A stretch of DNA of 64,000 nt from Cognatishimia maritima (GCF_900129685.1 NZ_FQWM01000002.1:1-64000); one strand, 5' to 3'. Shown: positions 37,767 to 46,826, counted from the stretch's first letter. Program-made: numbers and translations. Notes: generated by a model from the sequence alone, not told the origin.

Positions 37767-38528
37767 TCAGCCATTCACCCATCCAACCCGGGGGTTTTTC
37801 ATCAGGTAATTGGGGAACTGAACCAGCATATTTGAAGCGCCGTAATCTATTCCACCGCCGCAATTCTTGATGGTACAACCGCTCATCGCTAGCCCCCCAA
37901 CATTAGTTGAGCTTTCGCTGAAAACAAACCGCTCTCCGCCGATGACAATATTGCCGGTGACTTTTGCATGCTCTCCTGAAAGATCTATTGTAAAAAAATT
38001 CTCGCCATGCCGCTTTCTAATTTTAAGATAATCGGCCCTGAACTCCACGTCCCAAAGACCTTGAGTATGAACCAGCACATCATTGTTGACTATTTTCAGC
38101 TCCGGCCAAAAGTCGTCTCTTGGTAGATAAACGCTGATCAAGCTTTGATTATCACGGACTGAATAACTGATTATGGATTGACCATAATAGCTGACTATGT
38201 TGGGCGTATTGATGAAGGTATTGGAGCCCAGAACAAACGAAGACTTTTCGCGATCAGTACCGAGCTCACCTCTTAGTTTTCCTTTGCCTTTATTCTCCGG
38301 TGCGGATTTTAACTCGTATTGTCGGTCTCTGTGCCATTTCGCCACTATTCGATGACATGTTGGACATAGTGCGATCATATCTTCAGGCCGGTTATGATGC
38401 TCTTCTTGCCAAGGTACGATGTGGTGATAGTCCAAAATTGGATTTCCACATTTCGCGCAGCCAAAAAATGCTTCTTGCCTTAATTGGGTCCGCACCGGCA
38501 GAGGAATGTATCTATGTTTTTCGGTCAA
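37767..38528 (-). CDS. HNH endonuclease domain protein inside the spc operon
   Basis: 253 aa. N-terminal HNH nuclease: zinc pair CAKC, catalytic DYHHIVPWQ, second pair CPTC and HR. From ~90 a beta-rich domain with repeating hydrophobic/Asn-Gly pattern (NTFINTPNIVSYYGQSIISY; KVTGNIVIGGERFVF; GGLAMSGCTIKNCGGGIDYG) looks like a small beta-solenoid; its target is unknown. ATG at 38528 follows AGGAGA. The gene is AT-rich compared with its neighbours and splits rpmD from rplO. A defence or selfish role is possible but unproved. Confidence 0.75.
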   Translation of the reverse strand: MTEKHRYIPLPVRTQLRQEAFFGCAKCGNPILDYHHIVPWQEEHHNRPEDMIALCPTCHRIVAKWHRDRQYELKSAPENKGKGKLRGELGTDREKSSFVLGSNTFINTPNIVSYYGQSIISYSVRDNQSLISVYLPRDDFWPELKIVNNDVLVHTQGLWDVEFRADYLKIRKRHGENFFTIDLSGEHAKVTGNIVIGGERFVFSESSTNVGGLAMSGCTIKNCGGGIDYGASNMLVQFPNYLMKNPRVGWVNG

Positions 38529-38581
38529 TGCTCATCTCCTAAAATCAGCTGATAGAATAACCGATTTAATCAACTAAAGAA

Positions 38582-38657
38582 GCCCGGCACCGCCGGGCAG
38601 CGCCCGACCGCCCCCATGGGCGGGCGCTTTGCTTCCGCCCGCGGTCAAGCGATGCCC
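38582..38657. repeat. Branched palindromic repeat (copy A)
   Basis: A GCCCGGC/GCCGGGC hairpin (38582-38598) is followed by an outer stem GACCGC/GCGGTC enclosing CCC-AT-GGG and a GGGCGG...CCGCCC arm with GCTTTGCTT loop. Same plan as copies at 45901, 50571, 56963 and 63400. Confidence 0.6.
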
Positions 38658-38680
38658 TCAATTCAGAAACCACATCCCCC

Positions 38681-38712
38681 AAAAAACAAAACGCCCCCCA
38701 AATGGGAGGCGT
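38681..38712 (-). terminator. Terminator after the DUF1127 gene
   Basis: Minus strand: CGCCTCCC pairs with GGGGGGCG around ATTT, followed by TTTTGTTTTTT. Confidence 0.85.
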
Positions 38713-38738
38713 GAAAATCTCAAATGGTATGTCTCGGC

Positions 38739-38954
38739 TTATGCGCCGTAGACGTGCTCGCGTGCCAGATAGTGGATATCGTAACGAGAGATACCCAGAT
38801 CGGACAGATCACGGTCAGACAGATCGCTCAACTCGCGTACGGTTGCGGCGTATTTTGCACGCAGCGCGCGGGCGGCTTTGAAGTCTGCGAAAGCCACACG
38901 AATGCGGTCTGCAAAGCTGATGGCGTTGTAAGATGTTGTTGCTACGGTTGCCAT
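38739..38954 (-). CDS. DUF1127 small protein
   Basis: 71 aa from the ATG at 38954 (AAGGA site nine bases before; a GTG at 38960 is too close). The C-terminal SDLSDRDLSDLGISRYDIHY is the DUF1127 core. Similar arginine-rich small proteins in Rhodobacter and Agrobacterium act with stress-induced regulatory RNAs or phosphate/carbon pathways. Monocistronic, with terminators on both sides, in the gap between rpmD and rplO. Confidence 0.85.
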   Translation of the reverse strand: MATVATTSYNAISFADRIRVAFADFKAARALRAKYAATVRELSDLSDRDLSDLGISRYDIHYLAREHVYGA

Positions 38955-39145
38955 GTTCACGTTTCCTTAAAAGAGGACCAGGACCTATTTCCCGGTGATT
39001 TCACTTTGTTTCTCCTCGTGAGCCACAGATAGGCCGAGGGGTTAGCGCAAACAACTGACAATAAGGTCTGGCCGTTATGCAGTTGCAGCATGGCTGTTTT
39101 CAGGGCGTTCGTAGTTGCAGCATCGCCCCGAAAAAACTGCACAAA

Positions 39146-39176
39146 AAAACGCCCCCGGAAAAACCGAGGGCGTTTT
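39146..39176 (-). terminator. Terminator after rpmD
   Basis: Minus strand: AAAACGCCCTCGG pairs with CCGGGGGCGTTTT around a TTTTT-type loop and runs into more T. It ends the rpmC-to-rpmD block, so rplO is not read from it. Confidence 0.88.
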
Positions 39177-39210
39177 GAAACCTAAGACCGGGCCAAAACC
39201 CGGCGCGGGC

Positions 39211-39399
39211 TTATTCTTTCTCTTCGATGATCTCAACAAGATGCGGGATCTTGTTGACCATGCCGCGCACGGAAGGTGTGTCTTCCAATTCGCGGGTGCG
39301 GTTCATCTTGTTCAGACCCAGACCGATCAGCGTTGCGCGCTGTTCTTGTGGGCGACGAATCGGAGAACCGATCTGCTTTACAACGATAGTCTTAGCCAT
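39211..39399 (-). CDS. rpmD: 50S ribosomal protein L30
   Basis: 62 aa. [20 protein letters not shown] and [20 protein letters not shown] are diagnostic. Last gene of this block, 12 bp after rpsE; normally rplO would follow directly. Confidence 0.97.
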   Translation of the reverse strand: MAKTIVVKQIGSPIRRPQEQRATLIGLGLNKMNRTRELEDTPSVRGMVNKIPHLVEIIEEKE

Positions 39400-39411
39400 T
39401 GTCCGCTCTCC

Positions 39412-39990
39412 TTACGCTTCTGCTTCCGCAGGCGCTTCGTCCTTGCGCAGGATGTCAGCAACTTTTTTGCCACGACGTGCGGCAACCTGACGTGGGCTCG
39501 CTTCGCCCTTCAGGCCGTCCAAAGTGGCGCGGATCATGTTGTATGGGTTCTGGGAACCGATGGACTTGGAAACCACGTCCTTCACACCCAGCATTTCGAA
39601 CACGGCACGCATTGGACCACCGGCGATGATACCGGTACCTTCAGGTGCTGTGCGCATGATGACCTTGCCTGCGCCGTGACGACCTTCGACGTCGTGGTGC
39701 AACGTGCGGCCCTCACGCAGAGGAACACGGATCATCTGGCGTTTTGCTTGCTCAGTCGCTTTGCGGATCGCCTCAGGGACTTCTTTCGCCTTCCCTTTGC
39801 CGAAGCCAACGCGGCCTTTTTGGTCGCCGACGACAACCAGAGCAGCGAAGCCAAAGCGCTTACCACCTTTTACGGTCTTGGAAACGCGGTTGATCGCAAC
39901 CAAGCGATCTGCGAATTCAGGTGTTTCGTCTTCGCGGTTACGACCGCGGCCACGACGATTTTCACGTTCTGCCATTTGGCATTCCTTCAT
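39412..39990 (-). CDS. rpsE: 30S ribosomal protein S5
   Basis: 192 aa. N-terminal [20 protein letters not shown] and [21 protein letters not shown]-terminal [21 protein letters not shown]5 helps decoding accuracy and mRNA entry. Preceded by a 95-nt spacer with a strong UUCG hairpin. Confidence 0.98.
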   Translation of the reverse strand: MKECQMAERENRRGRGRNREDETPEFADRLVAINRVSKTVKGGKRFGFAALVVVGDQKGRVGFGKGKAKEVPEAIRKATEQAKRQMIRVPLREGRTLHHDVEGRHGAGKVIMRTAPEGTGIIAGGPMRAVFEMLGVKDVVSKSIGSQNPYNMIRATLDGLKGEASPRQVAARRGKKVADILRKDEAPAEAEA

Positions 39991-40058
39991 ATTCTGGCGC
40001 GCCTAGCGCCGTTAAACCAATCCTGGTGCCACGCCATTCAGCCCAGCCCGGATCATCG

Positions 40059-40078
40059 GGGGGACGCGAACGTCCCCC
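40059..40078 (-). promoter_or_regulatory. UUCG hairpin between rplR and rpsE
   Basis: In the transcript GGGGGACG pairs with CGUCCCCC around UUCG, eight perfect pairs just after the rplR stop. No U-run follows, so it is not a standard terminator; an RNA processing or stability role is possible. Confidence 0.6.
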
Positions 40079-40085
40079 TCAAGTC

Positions 40086-40445
40086 TTAGACTTTCAAGCC
40101 ACCTTCACGCGCGGCGTCGGCCAGGGCCTTCACTTTGCCGTGGAACAGGCGACCGCCACGATCGAAGTACGCTTCGGTGTGACCCGCTTTGACTGCACGT
40201 TCTGCAATCGCCGCGCCAACCTTGGCAGCTGCTTCGATGTTGTTTTTGCCAACAACGCCCAGATCTTTTTCCAGAGAGGAAGCCGATACCAGGGTGACCC
40301 CTTGAACGTCGTCGATCAGCTGAGCGCTGATGTTCTTGTTCGAGCGGTTCACGGACAAGCGAAGCTTGCCAACGTTGACCTTGCGAAGTTTGTTCCGGAC
40401 GCGCAGGCGGCGCTTTAGGAACAGTTCCCGTTTGCTGTTTGCCAT
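40086..40445 (-). CDS. rplR: 50S ribosomal protein L18
   Basis: 119 aa. [20 protein letters not shown] and the C-terminal [20 protein letters not shown] are diagnostic. L18 binds 5S rRNA with L5. 11 bp after rplF. Confidence 0.98.
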   Translation of the reverse strand: MANSKRELFLKRRLRVRNKLRKVNVGKLRLSVNRSNKNISAQLIDDVQGVTLVSASSLEKDLGVVGKNNIEAAAKVGAAIAERAVKAGHTEAYFDRGGRLFHGKVKALADAAREGGLKV

Positions 40446-40456
40446 TTTGCTGGTCC

Positions 40457-40990
40457 TTACTTCTTCTTACCTTCCTTGCGGAAGATATACTCGTCTTTGT
40501 ATTTGATGCCCTTGCCTTTGTAAGGCTCCGGCTTGCGCCATTCGCGGATGTTTGCCGCGACTTGGCCGACGAGTTGTGAATCGGTGCCTTCAATGATGAT
40601 CTCAGTTGGCTTCGGTGCGGTGACCGTTACGCCTTCTGGAACTTCAAAGTTGACGTCGTGTGACAGGCCCAAAGACAGCTTCAGGATTTTGCCTTGTGCT
40701 TGTGCACGGTAACCAACACCAACGATCTCCAGCTCTTTTTTGAAGCCTTCGGTTACGCCGGTGACAAGGTTTTGCACAACAGTGCGGGACATGCCCCACT
40801 GCTGACGCGCGCGCTTGGACTTACCGCGAGGAGTAACGACAACAGCGTTCTCTTCAACGGACAGTGTCACATCGTCGGTTGCGGTGAAGCTATGGGTCGC
40901 TTTTGGACCTTTCACTTCGATGGTCTGGCCGGAGACAGAGGCAGTTACGCCGCTGGGCAGCTCGACCGGTTTTTTACCAATACGAGACAT
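40457..40990 (-). CDS. rplF: 50S ribosomal protein L6
   Basis: 177 aa. Start [20 protein letters not shown] at 40990 (the longer frame to 41044 overlaps rpsH and is rejected); C-terminal [21 protein letters not shown]6 lies near the factor-binding site. Confidence 0.98.
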   Translation of the reverse strand: MSRIGKKPVELPSGVTASVSGQTIEVKGPKATHSFTATDDVTLSVEENAVVVTPRGKSKRARQQWGMSRTVVQNLVTGVTEGFKKELEIVGVGYRAQAQGKILKLSLGLSHDVNFEVPEGVTVTAPKPTEIIIEGTDSQLVGQVAANIREWRKPEPYKGKGIKYKDEYIFRKEGKKK

Positions 40991-41000
40991 CAGCTTCTCC

Positions 41001-41393
41001 CTAGAAGACCGTGCAAAGCACTTCGCCACCAACATTGTTGGCACGAGCGTTTGCGTCCGACATCACACCTTTAGAGGTGGAGACAATCGACACACCCAAG
41101 CCCTGACGGACGGTTGGGATGTCATTGACAGCCATGTAAACGCGACGGCCAGGTTTGGAAACCCGCTTCACTTCACGAATAACAGGGGTGCCTTCGTAGT
41201 ATTTCAGGCTGATTTCCAACGCCGGATGGCCGTCGGAACCAGTCGTCTTCTCGTAGCCGCGGATGTAGCCTTCGTCAGCCAATACATCCAGAACCCAGCC
41301 GCGCAGTTTCGATGCAGGCGAAGACACTGTGGACTTGCCGCGCATTTGACCGTTGCGGATACGGGTCAGCATATCACCGATAGGATCGTTCAT
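41001..41393 (-). CDS. rpsH: 30S ribosomal protein S8
   Basis: 130 aa. [20 protein letters not shown] at the start and [20 protein letters not shown] near the end. In E. coli S8 represses the spc operon by binding the rplE start region; whether this holds here is not visible. Confidence 0.98.
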   Translation of the reverse strand: MNDPIGDMLTRIRNGQMRGKSTVSSPASKLRGWVLDVLADEGYIRGYEKTTGSDGHPALEISLKYYEGTPVIREVKRVSKPGRRVYMAVNDIPTVRQGLGVSIVSTSKGVMSDANARANNVGGEVLCTVF

Positions 41394-41405
41394 AGTGTGC
41401 TCTCC

Positions 41406-41711
41406 TTACCAGCTAGATTTGACCATGCCTGGGATTTGGCCATTGGAGCCAAGTTCCCGAAGCGCGATACGGCTGACTTTCAGCTTACGGTAGTAAGCGT
41501 GCGGACGGCCGGTCAGTTGGCAACGGTTGTGCAAACGAGTTGCAGAGCTGTTGCGTGGCAATTTCGCCAGTTTCAGACGCGCTTTGAAGCGCTCTTCCAT
41601 TGGCTTGCTTTCGTCGTTTGCGATCTCTTTAAGCTCGGCGCGTTTGGCAGCGTATTTAGCAACCAAAGCTTCGCGCTTTTTCTCGCGTGCGATCATAGAT
41701 TTTTTAGCCAT
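41406..41711 (-). CDS. rpsN: 30S ribosomal protein S14 (zinc-independent form)
   Basis: 101 aa, the long form without CxxC pairs. [20 protein letters not shown] start and [20 protein letters not shown] motif. 17 bp after rplE. Confidence 0.98.
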   Translation of the reverse strand: MAKKSMIAREKKREALVAKYAAKRAELKEIANDESKPMEERFKARLKLAKLPRNSSATRLHNRCQLTGRPHAYYRKLKVSRIALRELGSNGQIPGMVKSSW

Positions 41712-41728
41712 GATTTCCTCTCCCGCGC

Positions 41729-42289
41729 TTAAGCGTTGAATGGCATGTTGAAGTGTTTCAACAGGCTCTTTGCTTCCGCGTCGGTGTTAGCGTTGGTTGC
41801 AATTACGATGTCCATGCCCCAGTTCTCATCAACTTTATCAAAGTCGATTTCTGGGAATACGATGTGTTCCTTCAGGCCCATGGCAAAGTTGCCACGACCG
41901 TCAAAGGATGGCTTCACACCGCGGAAGTCGCGGATGCGAGGCATCGCGATGGTGATCAGACGATCCAGGAATTCGTACATACGTTCGCCGCGCAGAGTCA
42001 CCTTTGCGCCCATCGGCATGCCGTCACGAACACGGAAGCCAGCGATGGAGTTTTTCGCAACTGTGGTCAAAGCTTTTTGACCCGCGATCAAAGTCAGATC
42101 AGCCTGAGCGGATTTGGCTTTCTTGGAGTCTTTTACAGCCGCACGACCGCAACCGATGTTCAGAACGATTTTCTCCAACTTAGGGATCATCATGTCGTTC
42201 TTATAGCCGAACTCTTCTTTCAGAGCGGCACGGATGCTGTCTTTGTACAGAGACTGCAGACGTGGAGTGTAGTCAGCGTTATCAAGCAT
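41729..42289 (-). CDS. rplE: 50S ribosomal protein L5
   Basis: 186 aa. [20 protein letters not shown] and [20 protein letters not shown] are diagnostic; L5 binds 5S rRNA and contacts the P-site tRNA. Its start overlaps rplX by 8 bp. Confidence 0.98.
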   Translation of the reverse strand: MLDNADYTPRLQSLYKDSIRAALKEEFGYKNDMMIPKLEKIVLNIGCGRAAVKDSKKAKSAQADLTLIAGQKALTTVAKNSIAGFRVRDGMPMGAKVTLRGERMYEFLDRLITIAMPRIRDFRGVKPSFDGRGNFAMGLKEHIVFPEIDFDKVDENWGMDIVIATNANTDAEAKSLLKHFNMPFNA

Positions 42290-42593
42290 CGATCACATCT
42301 CCTGTGGTTTTTGCGTAGCGCACTTTTTTGCCGTCTTCGACTTTGAAGCCAACGCGTGTCGCTTTGCCGTTTGCGTCCAGGAATGCCAGGTTGCTCAGTT
42401 GGATCGGCATAGCTTTTGGCTTGCGACCACCTTGATCAGTCTGGGATTGCTTTGTGTGACGGATCGCCATGTTCACGCCATCCACCACTGCTTTGCCCGC
42501 CTTAGGATCAACAGAAGAGATTGTACCCTCTTTGCCTTTGTCCTTGCCGGCCAGAACGACGACCTTGTCGCCTTTTTTCAGCTTAGCAGCCAT
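42282..42593 (-). CDS. rplX: 50S ribosomal protein L24
   Basis: 103 aa with a KOW domain ([20 protein letters not shown]) and [20 protein letters not shown]. An assembly initiator at the tunnel exit. One base after rplN. Confidence 0.98.
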   Translation of the reverse strand: MAAKLKKGDKVVVLAGKDKGKEGTISSVDPKAGKAVVDGVNMAIRHTKQSQTDQGGRKPKAMPIQLSNLAFLDANGKATRVGFKVEDGKKVRYAKTTGDVIDA

Positions 42594-42594
42594 C

Positions 42595-42963
42595 TTACAG
42601 CACCTCCGGCGCGAGTGAGATGATTTTCATGAAGTTCTTTGCACGCAGTTCACGAACAACTGGGCCAAAGATACGTGTACCGACTGGCTCACCTGCGTTG
42701 TTCAGGATCACTGCAGCGTTGCGATCAAAACGGATCGCTGTACCGTCTTCACGACGAACTTCTTTTGCGGTGCGCACGACAACGGCCTTACGGACGTCAC
42801 CTTTTTTAACGCGACCACGTGGAATGGCTTCCTTAACTGAGACGACGATAACGTCACCTACAGATGCGTATTTACGCTTGGAGCCACCCAGAACCTTGAT
42901 GCACTGAACTCGGCGAGCGCCAGAGTTGTCAGCAACATCCAGGTTTGTTTGCATCTGGATCAT
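42595..42963 (-). CDS. rplN: 50S ribosomal protein L14
   Basis: 122 aa. [20 protein letters not shown] start, [20 protein letters not shown] and [20 protein letters not shown]. Lies 89 bp after rpsQ. Confidence 0.98.
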   Translation of the reverse strand: MIQMQTNLDVADNSGARRVQCIKVLGGSKRKYASVGDVIVVSVKEAIPRGRVKKGDVRKAVVVRTAKEVRREDGTAIRFDRNAAVILNNAGEPVGTRIFGPVVRELRAKNFMKIISLAPEVL

Positions 42964-43052
42964 TTGGTTTCTCCCGACCTTTGGGAACGGCGATGCGTGC
43001 CATATGTTCCCAGGGTTTCGACTTTGTTAAGTCGTTCGGGAAGCTTGTTTGA

Positions 43053-43283
43053 TTAAGCTTCCAGAACTTCCCAACGTTTCGTTTTCGACTTTGGTGCGCA
43101 CTCAATGATTTTGACTTTGTCACCAACGTTGAAAGCGTTCTTCTCATCGTGAGCCCGGTATTTCTTGGACTTACGGATGGTTTTCTTCAGAACTGGGTGT
43201 GTAAAGCGACGCTCTACAGATACAGTTACGGTCTGTTCGTTTGCGTTGCTTGTGACAACGCCGCGAAGAATACGTTTAGGCAT
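43053..43283 (-). CDS. rpsQ: 30S ribosomal protein S17
   Basis: 76 aa. [20 protein letters not shown] and [20 protein letters not shown] are diagnostic. Binds 16S helix 11 early in assembly. 13 bp after rpmC. Confidence 0.98.
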   Translation of the reverse strand: MPKRILRGVVTSNANEQTVTVSVERRFTHPVLKKTIRKSKKYRAHDEKNAFNVGDKVKIIECAPKSKTKRWEVLEA

Positions 43284-43296
43284 ATCTCAAAGCTCC

Positions 43297-43497
43297 TTAT
43301 TCTGCGGCTTGCGCGGCTTTTTCGTTCAGGATGGTTTTCACACGAGCAGCATTGCGGCGCGCCGCTTTGATGCCTGCAGTGTTTTCCAGCTGACCGGTTG
43401 CCTGTTGAAAGCGCAGATTGAAGCTTTCTTTTTTCAGGTTTGCGAGTTCTTCACGCAGTTGATCTGCGGACTTCTCGCGAAGTTCATTGGCGTTCAT
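43297..43497 (-). CDS. rpmC: 50S ribosomal protein L29
   Basis: 66 aa. Start [20 protein letters not shown] at 43497 after GGAAGAGG; the longer frame to 43581 runs through the leader and is rejected. C-terminal [20 protein letters not shown]. First gene of its block; in the ancestral order rplP would lie just upstream, here displaced by 3.4 kb. Confidence 0.97.
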   Translation of the reverse strand: MNANELREKSADQLREELANLKKESFNLRFQQATGQLENTAGIKAARRNAARVKTILNEKAAQAAE

Positions 43498-43516
43498 GTC
43501 GCCTCTTCCTTTCTTA

Positions 43517-43607
43517 CACCAGAGGGCGCCTGACGATATGTTCAGGGTGACCCTTTGATCTGGTGGACCAAAACAAAACACACGAATCCCGTCGCCGGGA
43601 ATCCGTG
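43517..43607 (-). promoter_or_regulatory. Structured leader of the rpmC block with terminator-like hairpin
   Basis: After the promoter the transcript first forms CACGGATTCCCG / CGGGATTCGTG (43607-43581) followed by TGTTTTGTTTT, an attenuator-like hairpin. Next, CACCAGA and TCTGGTG close a second region that contains CCTGA/TCAGG and GGG/CCC helices (43564-43517). Possible transcription or translation control by a ribosomal protein is inferred. Confidence 0.55.
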
Positions 43608-43616
43608 AGATGTGGC

Positions 43617-43645
43617 TCTATACGGGTGGCACAGGGTTAGGGCAA
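43617..43645 (-). promoter_or_regulatory. Predicted promoter of the rpmC-to-rpmD block
   Basis: Minus strand: -35 TTGCCC (43645-43640), 17-bp spacer, -10 TATAGA (43622-43617), about 120 bp before rpmC. Confidence 0.7.
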
Positions 43646-43796
43646 GGGAAAGATTCGGTTTTCTTGAGAAAAACAAGATGTTTGCGCGTGCTCTTGCGCG
43701 CTGCCCTCTGTGTAAAGCCGGGGCTGCGAAATAGGGAACAAACATACACCCAATCCACAACTTCCCCGCCCTGCCCGCGCGCGGTATAGACTCCGC

Positions 43797-44420
43797 ATGT
43801 CACAGATTGAATCACTCTTCGTCACCCGCCTCTATCGCGCACCTTTATCCGAGTATGCTCCGTCCGTTGATGCAAAGGAACTGGAAACCTCTTGCATTGT
43901 CATCGCTGATGACGACGAGGCCGGCCAGGAATGGTGCGAGGAACAGGGCTATCCGGGCTATACATCCTATGCGTCCCTCACAGACCTGCCGTGGCGGTTC
44001 CCGATCTTTGCCGATCTCGTAAAGGTGCTTGATCAGCATGTCATGGCCTTTGCCAAAGACCTCGAATTCGATCTGGGCGAGGGCAAGCTGGTCCTCGAAG
44101 ACCTCTGGATCAATATCCTGCCCGAAGGTGGCTCGCACGGCAGCCACATTCACCCGCATTCGGTCATTTCCGGCACGACCTATGTGTCGATGCCCGAAGG
44201 CACCAGCGCCCTAAAACTCGAAGACCCGCGCCATGCGATGATGATGGCCGCCCCGGCCCGCGTGAAATCCGCGCGGCGCGAGATGCAGAATTTCATCTAT
44301 ATGAAACCAGACGTCGGCGATGTTCTGCTTTGGGAAAGCTGGCTGCGCCATGAGGTCCCCATGAACATGGCCGAAGACGAACGTATCTCAGTCAGCTTCA
44401 ACTACAAATGGGCTGAGTGA
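43797..44420 (+). CDS. TIGR02466 family putative 2OG-Fe(II) oxygenase
   Basis: 207 aa, the only complete plus-strand gene in this gap. SLFVTRLYRAPLSEYAPSVD start, iron-ligand region GGSHGSHIHPHSVISGTTYV, DVGDVLLWESWLRHEVPMN and SVSFNYKW fit the double-stranded beta-helix oxygenase family. Many members are phage-borne; the substrate is unknown. It is divergent from the rpmC block. Confidence 0.85.
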   Translation: MSQIESLFVTRLYRAPLSEYAPSVDAKELETSCIVIADDDEAGQEWCEEQGYPGYTSYASLTDLPWRFPIFADLVKVLDQHVMAFAKDLEFDLGEGKLVLEDLWINILPEGGSHGSHIHPHSVISGTTYVSMPEGTSALKLEDPRHAMMMAAPARVKSARREMQNFIYMKPDVGDVLLWESWLRHEVPMNMAEDERISVSFNYKWAE

Positions 44421-44462
44421 ACCTGCCGGGCAAAACGCCCGACATTTCATTATCCAAGGGGC

Positions 44463-45056
44463 TTACCCAGAATGGCTCATCAATTCTTCGCCATTCAACA
44501 TCAGCCGAGAACGCCACGGGATCGGGTTGCGCAGCGCGAAATGCGCCATGCAGGCATTTTCGGCTTCTTCCATCAGGTCCTGAATGCGCTCTGCTGGCTC
44601 ATCACTCTCAATCAAAACATGGGTTTCAATGCCCTGCATCTTGCCGGTGGTTGTATGCCCAAGTTGACGCATGTTTGATAGGTTGGTTTCAAACCCGACC
44701 TTCTGTTCAATCTTCATCGACTTAATGTTGATACCCCGCGCCGTGTAGATATCCGTCAGATGGGTCATCAAACAGAAGCCAATCCCAGCACACATATAGG
44801 CCAAAGGCGGCGGCGCCGTGTCATCGCCAATCGGCGTCTGCTCATCGCAATAGAGCCGCACTGACGAAAACCCCGGAATATTCACCTGCACCACCCCGGT
44901 CTTTTTCTGTCGCTCTGTCGCTTCGGCGGTGAGGACGACCTCAAACTCCAGTGGCTCCGGCGGCTTGGCTTTCTTAAAGGGCTTGGAGTCAAATTGCGTC
45001 GGCTGCGGCAACGCGTCGTTGCGCTCTCCGACATGGAAAAACGTTTCCTCGCTCAC
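44463..45056 (-). CDS. OsmC family protein
   Basis: 197 aa. PPPLAYMCAGIGFCLMTHL with the redox cysteine and GINIKSMKIEQKVGFETN fit OsmC/Ohr-type proteins that reduce organic peroxides or bind small molecules. The usual second OsmC cysteine lies in AYMCAGIG; the first may be replaced, so peroxidase function is uncertain. Same strand as the LysE gene 107 bp upstream. Confidence 0.78.
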   Translation of the reverse strand: MSEETFFHVGERNDALPQPTQFDSKPFKKAKPPEPLEFEVVLTAEATERQKKTGVVQVNIPGFSSVRLYCDEQTPIGDDTAPPPLAYMCAGIGFCLMTHLTDIYTARGINIKSMKIEQKVGFETNLSNMRQLGHTTTGKMQGIETHVLIESDEPAERIQDLMEEAENACMAHFALRNPIPWRSRLMLNGEELMSHSG

Positions 45057-45163
45057 GGGTCACTCCTGTCTGGTCTGAATTCCTGCGCCCTAGGGGCACA
45101 GCCCCACCTTTGCAGAGCACAGAGCGATTGGAAACCGGCCGAATATGAAGACCCGGCGAAACC

Positions 45164-45805
45164 CTATGCGCGCCGCAACGCGGCAGATGTGGCCTCGGCC
45201 AAGATCAACGACCCTGCCCCGCCAATAAACGCAGCCGCAAACCGGTTCAGCCGTTTCAGCGCCTTTGGCTGAGTCATCAAAGTCCGCGCCTTGGACGCCA
45301 ACAGCATGTAGGGTGCAAGCGCAGAAAATATCACAAGGATCGTCAGCACGGACAAAATGGCCCATTGGGTCACGTGCACATTGTTCAAATCCAGCACCGT
45401 CGGCAAAAGCGCCAGATAGAACACAATGGTCTTTGGATTGCCCAGCGTCACGAAATAGCCTGCCAGAAAGGATTCGCCGTCAGACTGCGCGCGCGCCCTC
45501 TTTACATGGGTCAACGCGCCTTCGCTCGTCCAGAATTTGTAGGCGAGATACAGCAGATAAGCCGCGCCAAGGAATTTGATCACGATAAAGGCGCTGGCAA
45601 AGGTCTTGGCGATGGCCGCAAGGCCAACTACGGCCACCGTCAAATAGGTCACATCCCCAAGCGCAATCCCCGCCAAAAACATCGTCGACGCGCGCTGGTT
45701 CCCCCCAAGCGCCTGCCCGACCAAAGCGGCAATCCCCGGACCGGGAATGACAGCAGCAATGCCAAGCGCAGCGATATATGCAAAATAGGGCGCGAGAGTT
45801 TCCAT
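45164..45805 (-). CDS. LysE family amino-acid exporter (translocator)
   Basis: 213 aa, six hydrophobic helices. Family motif AAVIPGPGIAALVGQALGGN at the start and GNPKTIVFYLALLPTVLDLN. LysE/RhtB proteins export amino acids or homoserine lactones. ATG at 45805 follows AAAGGACATCCACC. Confidence 0.88.
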   Translation of the reverse strand: METLAPYFAYIAALGIAAVIPGPGIAALVGQALGGNQRASTMFLAGIALGDVTYLTVAVVGLAAIAKTFASAFIVIKFLGAAYLLYLAYKFWTSEGALTHVKRARAQSDGESFLAGYFVTLGNPKTIVFYLALLPTVLDLNNVHVTQWAILSVLTILVIFSALAPYMLLASKARTLMTQPKALKRLNRFAAAFIGGAGSLILAEATSAALRRA

Positions 45806-45879
45806 GGTGGATGTCCTTTGGTCAGTAGGGCACAAAAGCACGCACCGTCTGTTCGCTCAAGCCCTTCTATTTCTCAGAT

Positions 45880-45986
45880 TGCAAAATCAAAGATTTTGCA
45901 GCGCCCGAACCGCCCCCGTCAAACCATAGGTTTGCCTACGGCAAAGCGCGGGCACTTCGCTTCCACCCCGCGGTTCGGTCGTTGGG
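45880..45986. repeat. AT palindrome plus branched repeat (copy B)
   Basis: TGCAAAATC-AAA-GATTTTGCA (45880-45900) directly precedes a branched element: outer stem CGAACCGC/GCGGTTCG, inner arms AAACC-ATA-GGTTT and GCGGG...CCCGC with a CACTTCGCTTCCA-type loop. Copy D (56942-57046) has the same composite order. Confidence 0.6.
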
Positions 45987-46031
45987 TTACTGAAACGCTC
46001 GGAATTCGTGCGGCACCCAAGTAGCACCATT

Positions 46032-46718
46032 TCACTTTCTTTCTTGGGCATGTTCAGGAAAAAAAGTCGTGTCTCTGTCTATTGGGTCTCGCGTCATTGA
46101 GTTCTCTCGCACGATTTGACAAACGAGTTCCCAAACCGGATCAAAGTCTGGATTTGACTTAGCCTTTGCTTTCACCAAATCATAAGGTTCACCTATCGTT
46201 TCCAGATCTGAAGCTTCATCGTCCGTTAGCTTGAGGTCGAAAGCCCTCTCTATTGCCTCCAGCAAATCTACATCATCCCCGTCACCAACAAGATCGACAG
46301 TATTCAGGCGCTCTGTCTTTCTCGGTTTCGAATATTGAATCAAAAAGATAATTGTCAGAACCAGAACGATAACGTTCAGGACCGGCCAAGCGCGGCATCC
46401 TTCCGCAATAGCGGCTAAAGCAACACCGTCACTTGGCCAAAGCACACCTGCAACATTCAAGACAGCGGTCATACCGAAAAGCGCCGCGGCACTCCATGAA
46501 AGCCACCGTTTCCTGAAATAGATTGCGAGTGCAAGCACAGCGATCAAAACCAACCCGAATGGGCTTGTGAAAAAGAAATAGAGTTCCCCGAACTGATCTA
46601 CGACACCATCGTTAGGACTCCACCTTGGCCTAACCTTATCGCAAACTTCAGCAGCTGCTGACGATGCCAAACACGTAAATGCCTGTATGAACGGCCAAGC
46701 CTTGAACTTTAGGAGCAT
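46032..46718 (-). CDS. Membrane protein with an acyl-carrier-like C-terminal domain
   Basis: 228 aa. N-terminal signal-like helix, transmembrane helices at ~53-68, ~74-94 and ~111-128, and a soluble tail (~148-205) with the pattern of carrier-protein domains: LLEAIERAFDLKLTDDEASD and LETIGEPYDLV resemble the helix II-III region, but the phosphopantetheine serine (D-S-L) is missing. The domain may be a non-carrier relative. No strong ribosome site at 46718. AT-rich orphan in the rplP-rpmC gap. Confidence 0.55.
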   Translation of the reverse strand: MLLKFKAWPFIQAFTCLASSAAAEVCDKVRPRWSPNDGVVDQFGELYFFFTSPFGLVLIAVLALAIYFRKRWLSWSAAALFGMTAVLNVAGVLWPSDGVALAAIAEGCRAWPVLNVIVLVLTIIFLIQYSKPRKTERLNTVDLVGDGDDVDLLEAIERAFDLKLTDDEASDLETIGEPYDLVKAKAKSNPDFDPVWELVCQIVRENSMTRDPIDRDTTFFPEHAQERK

Positions 46719-46826
46719 AATTAGTTCACTAAATATTTGATTGGTAAGTTAGAATACTCCTCGAAGTTATCTGACTTTGCGTAATCCATGCAAATCAAAC
46801 ATGCATTGGTGGTTGGAGCATCACAA

